In this document: positions 57,728 to 64,000 of the stretch, in pieces
Position numbering within the stretch: the first letter of the stretch is position 1
Layout: the number at the start of each line of letters is the position of its first letter
DNA from: Prochlorococcus sp. AG-388-A01
GTDB lineage: Bacteria > Cyanobacteriota > Cyanobacteriia > PCC-6307 > Cyanobiaceae
Reading direction: 5' to 3'
DNA: 64,000 nt
Assembly (NCBI GenBank): GCA_003279945.1
Contig: QCGK01000006.1
Coordinates: 1 to 64,000, forward strand
Notes under the pieces: model-generated
What the model saw: the letters and a program-made list of their open reading frames with translations, nothing else
What the model was told of the DNA's origin: nothing
Databases searched by the model: none
Made by a program: the position numbers and the translations under genes

Positions 57728-58819
57728 TTATATTTTAATTTTTTGTTGTTCAGAATTAACAATAACCTCAATTATGTCTTGTTTACTAATTTTAAAAGGC
57801 AAAAAGTGAATTTCAGATTTATCTCTATAAGTAAAATCGGCAATTTTATCTAAATTTTGATTATCAAAAACATTAATTCCTAATTCTGAGATAGTAGTTG
57901 GCAATTCCAATTCTTTCATTAGTACTAATAATTGTTTAATAGACTGATCAGCTAATTTATTATTATTTTTCATTTCTTCAAGTCTTAATTGTAATAACAA
58001 TCCAACTCCAACAATCTCACCATGTAAGAATTTATTAGGGGTAATAATCTGAGTAATTGCATTATGAATAGCATGTGCTGCAGCTGTCCTACACTTTTCT
58101 CCACCGATACCCCCAACTAATCCTGCAGTAAGTCCACATGCTTCTATAGTATTTCGCCAAGAAGAATTATTTTTAACTTGATTTTTAAATGCTTTTGCTC
58201 CATTTATTAGTAATTGATCTCTTAGAACTCTTGATATCTGAATAGCTTGTTGTACAAGACCATCATCTATAGTTGAACTTGTTATTGAGGATTCATACCA
58301 CTTTGCTAAAGCATCTGCTATTCCACTTGCAAGTGTTCTAGATGGAGCTGTTTGAATAAATTTATGATCGAATACTAGGACTTTTGGACAAGATCTCAAT
58401 GCAACATCCTTTATAAATTGACCTTTTTTTGTATAAATATTTGATAAAGCCGTCCAACCCGCGCATGTAGACGCACTGAGAGGTACTGTAATACAAGGAA
58501 TATCAAGACTTTCTGCTATATATTTGCCGGAATCAAGAACTTTACCTCCTCCTGCTGCGATAACAGCATCATGTTTATTATTTAAGATGATATCTTTAAC
58601 TTTTAAAATATCTTCATAGCAGCAATCAAATTGTAGATTTGCCGAATTGACATCAAGTTCTAGATTCTTTAAATCTCTAAGAATTTTATTTTTAATATCA
58701 TTGGTACAAGCACTTCTACCTAAAATCAATGGGCATTTAGTTAAATTAGCAATATGAGGTAGAGCTTTTTCCCAGGCATCATTCCCCCTAAATATGGTTT
58801 CTGGAGAGATTGATTGCAT
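57728..58819 (-). CDS. iron-containing alcohol dehydrogenase, glycerol dehydrogenase type
   Basis: The 363-residue enzyme fits the GldA group: the nucleotide-binding AAGGGKVLDSGKYIAE (about 90-105), SASTCAGWTALSNIYT, and metal ligands in ADALAKWYE, AHAIHNAIT and LHGEIVGVG. The natural substrate could be glycerol or a related polyol or aldehyde. NAD use is inferred from the family. It lies 16 bases after clpC on the same strand. Confidence 0.82.
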   Translation of the reverse strand: MQSISPETIFRGNDAWEKALPHIANLTKCPLILGRSACTNDIKNKILRDLKNLELDVNSANLQFDCCYEDILKVKDIILNNKHDAVIAAGGGKVLDSGKYIAESLDIPCITVPLSASTCAGWTALSNIYTKKGQFIKDVALRSCPKVLVFDHKFIQTAPSRTLASGIADALAKWYESSITSSTIDDGLVQQAIQISRVLRDQLLINGAKAFKNQVKNNSSWRNTIEACGLTAGLVGGIGGEKCRTAAAHAIHNAITQIITPNKFLHGEIVGVGLLLQLRLEEMKNNNKLADQSIKQLLVLMKELELPTTISELGINVFDNQNLDKIADFTYRDKSEIHFLPFKISKQDIIEVIVNSEQQKIKI

Positions 58820-58835
58820 TTTTTAAGTGAATTTA

Positions 58836-61364
58836 CTAAAAGTTAGCACCTGCTAACTCCTGTTGAGATTCTTCAGAAGAGATATTGATTGTAACTTTTT
58901 TATTATCATCTATATCTACAAGAGCCTTATCACCATCTTTTATTCTCCCCGAAAGAACTTCCTCTGCCAAACTATCTTCTAATAAGCGCATAACTGCTCG
59001 TCTTAAAGGCCTTGCTCCATAAGAAGGGTTATAACCTTCTTCAACAAGTCTTTCTTTGAAAGCATCAGTTACGCTTAATTTAATGCCTTTATCTTGTAAT
59101 CTTCCAAAAACCTCTTGCAACATTATTTCAGCAATTTCTTTAACCTCATTTTTAGATAGTTGTCTGAAAACAATTATTTCATCAAGTCTATTTAAAAATT
59201 CAGGTCTAAAGTATTGCTTTAGTTCTTCATTAACTAAAGATTTAATTCTATTGTACTGACTATCTTCAACAGAATCACCAGAAAACTCAAATCCTAAACC
59301 GCCTCCACCTTTCTCAATCACTTTTGAACCAATATTTGAAGTCATTATTAACAAAGTATTTTTAAAATCAACAGTTCTACCTTTCGAATCAGTTAGTCTG
59401 CCGTCCTCAAGAAGTTGTAATAATAAATTGAAGACATCCGGATGAGCTTTCTCTACTTCATCAAATAGAACAACTGTATAAGGTCTTCTTCTGACAGCCT
59501 CAGTAAGTTGACCACCTTCGTTAAAACCAACATATCCTGGTGGCGAACCTATAAGTTTACTAACTGTGTGTCTTTCCATAAATTCTGACATATCTAATCT
59601 GATCATTGCTTCTTCGCTACCAAAAAAATATGAAGCTAAAGATTTAGTTAATTCAGTTTTACCTACACCAGTAGGACCTGAAAAGATAAAACTCGCGATA
59701 GGTCTATTAGGATTTTTTAAACCAACTCTTGCTCTTCTAATAGCTCTAGAAACAGCTTTTACAGCTTCATCTTGACCTATTAGTCTTTGGTGAAGTGTTT
59801 CCTCCATATTGAGGAGTTTTACTGATTCTGTTTCAGTTAATTTTTGAACGGGTACACCTGTCCAAGAAGCTACAATGTGTGCAACATCTTCTTCGCAGAC
59901 CATAGGATTTTGTAATAGTTTTGAATCATTATTTAACGAGTTTGTATCTATATTAGATTCGTCCTCAGCTGTAGTTTCTTTTTTATTATCAAGAACCTCT
60001 TTAATTTTTGCGGACAATTCCATCTCTTTCTCTCTTAATTGACCAGCTTGATCAAAGTTTTGGTCCCTTACAGATTCTTCTTTTTGTTTTTGAATTTGTC
60101 TTAGTTCTTTATCTATTTGTTTAGCTTCAGGTGGAAGTTTAGAATTCATTAAACGAACTCTACTTCCTGCCTCATCAATAAGATCTATAGCTTTATCGGG
60201 CAAAAATCTATCGGATATATAGCGATCGCCAAGGTGAGCTGCAGCCTCTAGAGCATCATCAGTGATTTTAAGACGATGATGTTGTTCATAACGTTCTCTA
60301 AGTCCCTTTAAGATTTCGATTGTATCTTCAATAGACGGTTCCCCAACCATGACAGGTTGGAATCTTCTCTCTAATGCTGCATCTCTTTCGATATGTTTTC
60401 TATATTCATCAAGTGTTGTTGCACCAATACATTGGAGTTCTCCTCGGGCTAGTGCTGGCTTAAGAATATTTGCTGCATCTATAGCTCCTTCAGCAGCTCC
60501 AGCACCAATTAAAGTATGCACTTCATCTATGACTAATATTACGTTACCTGCAGATTTTATTTCTTCCATTATCTTTTTTAATCTTTCTTCAAATTCACCT
60601 CTATACTTAGTTCCAGCCACCAAAAGCCCAATATCAAGAGTTAAAACCCTTTTATCTTCAAGTATGTCAGGAATATCTCCTAGCTGTATTCTTTGAGCTA
60701 AACCCTCAGCAATAGCTGTTTTACCTACGCCAGGCTCCCCAATAAGAACTGGATTATTTTTAGTTCTCCTACCTAATATTTGAACAACACGATCAATTTC
60801 TGAATAACGGCCAACGACTGGATCAAGTTTTGATTCACTAGCTAACTTAGTTAAATTTGTTCCAAATTCATCTAAAGTGGCAGTCTTTAAATTACCTTTA
60901 TTTGAATTAGCTCCACTTCCTACTTCAGCTGTTTCTCCTAACATCCTAATGACTTGAGTTCTTACTTTTGTAAGATCAATACTAAGATTTTCTAAAACCC
61001 TAGCAGCTACACCTTCACCCTCTCTTATTAAACCTAATAAGAGATGTTCAGTTCCTATATAATTGTGACCCAATTGACGGGCTTCTTCTAGAGATAATTC
61101 TAATACTCTTTTTGCCCTTGGAGTAAAAGGGATTTCTACAGCAACAAAACCTGAACCTCTACCAATGATCTTTTCAACCTCTATTCTGGAATCTTTTAAA
61201 TTAACGCCTAGTGATTTTAGAACTTTAGCTGCAACACCTGTACCTTCTCCAATTAAACCTAATAATATTTGTTCTGTTCCAACGAAATTATGACCTAGTC
61301 TTCTTGCTTCTTCTTGGGCAAGCATAATGACCTTTATAGCCTTTTCTGTAAATCTTTCAAACAT
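58836..61364 (-). CDS. clpC: Clp protease ATP-binding subunit ClpC
   Basis: ClpC is a Hsp100 unfoldase that feeds proteins to the ClpP/R core. The 842-residue protein has two Clp-N repeats (about 3-145), the first AAA+ module with Walker A GEPGVGKT (209-216), a UVR region (about 410-445, [19 protein letters not shown]) and a second AAA+ module with GPTGVGKT (near 560). At 842 residues it is full length. The upstream 189-base gap is AT-rich and holds no gene I can identify. Confidence 0.96.
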   Translation of the reverse strand: MFERFTEKAIKVIMLAQEEARRLGHNFVGTEQILLGLIGEGTGVAAKVLKSLGVNLKDSRIEVEKIIGRGSGFVAVEIPFTPRAKRVLELSLEEARQLGHNYIGTEHLLLGLIREGEGVAARVLENLSIDLTKVRTQVIRMLGETAEVGSGANSNKGNLKTATLDEFGTNLTKLASESKLDPVVGRYSEIDRVVQILGRRTKNNPVLIGEPGVGKTAIAEGLAQRIQLGDIPDILEDKRVLTLDIGLLVAGTKYRGEFEERLKKIMEEIKSAGNVILVIDEVHTLIGAGAAEGAIDAANILKPALARGELQCIGATTLDEYRKHIERDAALERRFQPVMVGEPSIEDTIEILKGLRERYEQHHRLKITDDALEAAAHLGDRYISDRFLPDKAIDLIDEAGSRVRLMNSKLPPEAKQIDKELRQIQKQKEESVRDQNFDQAGQLREKEMELSAKIKEVLDNKKETTAEDESNIDTNSLNNDSKLLQNPMVCEEDVAHIVASWTGVPVQKLTETESVKLLNMEETLHQRLIGQDEAVKAVSRAIRRARVGLKNPNRPIASFIFSGPTGVGKTELTKSLASYFFGSEEAMIRLDMSEFMERHTVSKLIGSPPGYVGFNEGGQLTEAVRRRPYTVVLFDEVEKAHPDVFNLLLQLLEDGRLTDSKGRTVDFKNTLLIMTSNIGSKVIEKGGGGLGFEFSGDSVEDSQYNRIKSLVNEELKQYFRPEFLNRLDEIIVFRQLSKNEVKEIAEIMLQEVFGRLQDKGIKLSVTDAFKERLVEEGYNPSYGARPLRRAVMRLLEDSLAEEVLSGRIKDGDKALVDIDDNKKVTINISSEESQQELAGANF

Positions 61365-61553
61365 TAGAAGATTAAATTTCTACTAATAACCTACCAGTAA
61401 TATGTCAATTTTGTGTTCAGAATGAGCTTTTGTGAATACCCAAAAGTATATTTTATTGAATTAAATTTAACTTTTTTAGTGATATAGCAGTAAATTATAG
61501 TATTTTCAAGCATTCTGGTTATCCGAACAATTAAATTTTTAAATTTTTTTTAA

Positions 61554-61994
61554 TTATTTATTTGTTAAAAATTTTTCTTTCAAGAGAGCATCTGAACCGT
61601 CTTTGTAATAATTCCTTCTTACTCCTACAGTACAAAAATCAAAGCGACTATAAAATTTTTCTGCGGTTCCATTAGTATGTGATACTTCTAAAAACAATTT
61701 ATTAATTTTTAATTTTTCGCATTGATTTATTAAATAGCTCATAAGGTAAGTTCCAAAACCTTTTTTCCTAAATTTCTGATTTACTACAAAATAATTTATA
61801 TGAGCTTCATCAAGAACCACCTGAAGAACGCATATTCCTATTACTGAATCTGGAAGCAATAACCCTAAAACTTTTATCCCTTCTTTTTTTAGTTCTTCAG
61901 ACCACTGCTTTTTGCTCCATAATGAAATTGTATTTGAATCTAATTCATAACATAAATCAATATCTTTATCATTTAATTGTTTAACGGATATCAT
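61554..61994 (-). CDS. rimI: GNAT acetyltransferase, RimI-like
   Basis: The product fits a ribosomal-protein N-alpha acetyltransferase. I chose ATG 61994 (146 aa, MISVKQLNDKDIDLCYEL), as a start at 62018 would add eight residues with no family pattern. The acetyl-CoA motif is FRKKGFGTYLMSYLI (motif A, near 84-98), followed by LFLEVSHTNGTAEKFYSRFDF. The substrate could be S18 or another N-terminus. It is divergent from lysA. Confidence 0.82.
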   Translation of the reverse strand: MISVKQLNDKDIDLCYELDSNTISLWSKKQWSEELKKEGIKVLGLLLPDSVIGICVLQVVLDEAHINYFVVNQKFRKKGFGTYLMSYLINQCEKLKINKLFLEVSHTNGTAEKFYSRFDFCTVGVRRNYYKDGSDALLKEKFLTNK

Positions 61995-62085
61995 TTTATA
62001 ATAAGCTAAATTACCCAAAAAATTTAAATTTAAAGATCATCTTAGATGATGTCATTTTTATCATAACCATACTTGATATTTCTCC

Positions 62086-63459
62086 ATGGAAGAAAAAAAT
62101 TCTTTTTTAAATGAAAAGATCGACCTCAAAAGTCCAAATAAAAATATCGTACCTATTACGACATCCATTGGGAACGATGGGAAATTATCAATTGGTGGAT
62201 GTTCTATTGAAGAATTAGTTAAAAAATATGATTCTCCTCTTTACATTTTGGATGAAGTCACTTTAAGAAACTCTTGTAGAGCTTATAAAAAAGCCTTAGA
62301 AAAATATTATCCAGGAAAATCACTACCCATATATGCCTCTAAGGCAAATAGTTCTATCTTTATGAGTAACCTTGTTTCATCAGAAGGTTTAGGACTTGAT
62401 GCAGTTTCAGAAGGAGAACTATTAACGGCACTTAAAGGTGGGGTGCCTAATGAGAAAATTGTTTTTCATGGGAATAATAAATCAGACAAAGAAATAGAGT
62501 TTGCAGTTAGAAATAACATAAAAGTAATTGTAGATAATGATTATGACTTAGAAAGATTAGAGGTGCTATCAAATTCTTTTAATCGCAACTTAGAAATAAT
62601 GATTCGCTTTACTCCTGGAATAGAATGCCACACACACGAATATATTAGAACAGGATCATTTGATAGTAAATTTGGTTTCGGAATTGAGTATTTAAAAATT
62701 TTATTTGCCAAAATCAGTAATACAAAACATCTAAAGTTAAAGGGGTTACATGCACATATTGGTTCCCAGATTTTTGAACTGGATCCTCATAAGGATCTGG
62801 GAGAAATAATGGTAAATGTTATTCTAAACGCAAAAAAATTTGGCCATGATATTGAAGAATTAAATGTTGGCGGAGGTTTAGGTATAAAATATACAGAAAA
62901 GGATGATCCCCCTTCAATTGAGGAATGGGTAAGAACAATTTCCACCTCAGTTGTTAAAGCATGTAAAAAACATAATTTAGATTTACCTACACTGATGTGT
63001 GAGCCTGGAAGATCTATTGTCTCAACAGCCGGAATAACAATTTACAAAATTGGGGCTTTCAAAGAGATTCCAGGGATTAGAACATATTTATCTGTTGATG
63101 GTGGGATGAGTGATAATCCAAGACCAATAACATATCAATCAAATTATTCTGCATGTTTAGTAAGTAATCCCCATAATATTTATTCCAAAAATAAATATAC
63201 TATCGCTGGCAAGCACTGTGAATCAGGAGATGTACTGTTTAAGGAGATAGAATTAGCAGATTGCAAAACAGGAGATCTTATATGTGTTTTTGGTACTGGT
63301 GCATACAACAATTCAATGAGTTCTAATTACAACAGAATTCCAAGACCTGCGACTCTTTTAGTATGTAATGGTGAAGCGGAGATTATTCAAAAGAGAGAAA
63401 GTTCATTTGATCTTTTAAAATATGATGTCTTGCCTGATCGCTTTATTAAACAAAGTTAG
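62086..63459 (+). CDS. lysA: diaminopimelate decarboxylase
   Basis: LysA makes lysine from meso-diaminopimelate, the last step of lysine synthesis. The PLP Lys86 is in YASKANSS, the phosphate-binding ENVGGGLGI-like loop is ELNVGGGLGIKY, and the C-terminal active-site Cys is in KHCESGDVL. CEPGRSIV is also present. At 457 residues it is full length for the family. It lies 28 bases before cdaA on the same strand. Confidence 0.95.
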   Translation: MEEKNSFLNEKIDLKSPNKNIVPITTSIGNDGKLSIGGCSIEELVKKYDSPLYILDEVTLRNSCRAYKKALEKYYPGKSLPIYASKANSSIFMSNLVSSEGLGLDAVSEGELLTALKGGVPNEKIVFHGNNKSDKEIEFAVRNNIKVIVDNDYDLERLEVLSNSFNRNLEIMIRFTPGIECHTHEYIRTGSFDSKFGFGIEYLKILFAKISNTKHLKLKGLHAHIGSQIFELDPHKDLGEIMVNVILNAKKFGHDIEELNVGGGLGIKYTEKDDPPSIEEWVRTISTSVVKACKKHNLDLPTLMCEPGRSIVSTAGITIYKIGAFKEIPGIRTYLSVDGGMSDNPRPITYQSNYSACLVSNPHNIYSKNKYTIAGKHCESGDVLFKEIELADCKTGDLICVFGTGAYNNSMSSNYNRIPRPATLLVCNGEAEIIQKRESSFDLLKYDVLPDRFIKQS

Positions 63460-63487
63460 GTACATTTAAATTAATTTTGTTTTTAAT

Positions 63488-64000
63488 GTGAATTTTTGGG
63501 GGATTATAAATTTAAAGCTTTTTTTAGACGTATTATTTGCTGTTGGTTTCGGACTTTTATTATTTTCCAGAGTAAAAGAACAAAGGACATTATGGCTTTT
63601 AAGGGGCTATTTATTTTTAGTTTCAACTGCATGGTTTATTCAAAGATATGCATACCTTCCTCTTACATCCAAATTAATTGATGCTGTAGTCCTCGCTTGC
63701 TCGCTCTCTTTAGCGATACTTTGGCAAGGAGAGTTAAGAAGATTAATGGAATTATTAGGCACTGGTAGGTTGGCTGTATTACTAGGCAATCCGCCCAAGG
63801 AATTTAGAGCAACATCAACGACTATTTCTAAGTTAGTTGATACTGCTGGTAAACTCTCCCAGAACAGAAGAGGTGCTTTAATCGTTGTCGATTTAGGGAG
63901 TGATTTAAGGCCTGAAGATTTTTTATATTCAGGAACAAATATTGAGGCTCAATTATCAACTGACCTTTTAATAAATCTTTTTGCAACAGATACACCATTG
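63488..64000 (+). CDS. cdaA: diadenylate cyclase CdaA (5' part)
   Basis: The frame is open from GTG 63488 to the window edge. The 171 visible residues have three N-terminal hydrophobic segments (about 8-27, 36-54 and 61-76), a Trp-rich LAILWQGELRRLMELLGTG linker, and the start of a DisA_N cyclase domain (RGALIVVDLGSDL, about 130-142). CdaA makes c-di-AMP from two ATP, at the membrane. The catalytic DGA and RHR motifs would lie beyond the edge. No ATG is available in frame nearby; ATG at 63486 runs into TGA. Confidence 0.85.
   Translation, partial: MNFWGIINLKLFLDVLFAVGFGLLLFSRVKEQRTLWLLRGYLFLVSTAWFIQRYAYLPLTSKLIDAVVLACSLSLAILWQGELRRLMELLGTGRLAVLLGNPPKEFRATSTTISKLVDTAGKLSQNRRGALIVVDLGSDLRPEDFLYSGTNIEAQLSTDLLINLFATDTPL

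Noticed and set aside
60349..60696. Open frame of 115 codons on the plus strand
   Set aside because: It lies within clpC, antisense to conserved AAA+ sequence, with no start signal or recognisable motif.

Overview
The window looks like chromosome from a high-light-adapted Prochlorococcus. It is very AT-rich, with short intergenic gaps and overlapping stop codons. It carries chlI, petG, petH, cytM and crtL, the cyanobacterial clock kinase sasA, and the cyanobacterial small RNA Yfr1 between guaB3 and trxA. Its ferredoxin-NADP reductase has a membrane-type N-terminus instead of the phycobilisome-linker domain. I see no integrase, insertion sequence, CRISPR array or prophage. The content is core genome plus several small lineage-specific genes.

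Layout. 1-830: four very small genes of unknown role. 829-6989: a zinc uptake region with znuB, znuC, a Zur-type regulator, znuA, a CobW/COG0523 GTPase and a WD40 propeller, with a Zur-box-like palindrome between znuC and znuA. 6990-8533: small genes and a non-coding stretch ending in a strong terminator. 8663-11917: an ATP-grasp / alpha-E / transglutaminase trio. 12044-16246: a cupin-like protein, a lumenal pentapeptide protein, a PfkB kinase and an MFS carrier. 16249-20645: a DUF1400-type hydrolase and half of an Opp/Dpp-type ABC transporter. 20716-29031: an almost unbroken minus-strand run of housekeeping and photosynthesis genes (hom, sufE, fthC-type ligase, ruvC, chlI, trmJ-like, cytM, rsmD, hisH, trxA, Yfr1, guaB3), with only petG on the plus strand. 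29199-40847: gyrA, crtL, a GH57 enzyme, leuA, an HD phosphodiesterase, folD, crtE and a divergent PAP2 protein. 40844-46305: cobB, opcA, zwf and petH, all on the minus strand. 46487-55940: an SRPBCC protein, tRNA-Glu, sasA, a lyase-like protein, prs, malQ, a RodZ-like protein, an ABC1 kinase and a basic amino acid decarboxylase. 55950-64000: cdsA, a hydrolase, a glycerol-dehydrogenase-type enzyme, clpC, rimI, lysA and the start of cdaA.

How the genes work together. ZnuABC imports zinc, Zur represses under zinc sufficiency, and the COG0523 GTPase probably moves the metal inside the cell. The ZnuA and COG0523 proteins share an inserted domain of about 105 residues, which is the most striking observation here. 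zwf and opcA supply oxidative pentose phosphate flux in the dark, a regime linked to the clock output kinase SasA. The GH57 branching-type enzyme and MalQ act on glycogen. crtE and crtL are two steps of carotenoid synthesis, and crtE also feeds chlorophyll phytol. A diadenylate cyclase (cdaA) and a possible c-di-AMP phosphodiesterase (HD protein) both lie in the window. Family assignments rest on recognised motifs and lengths only; no searches were run.
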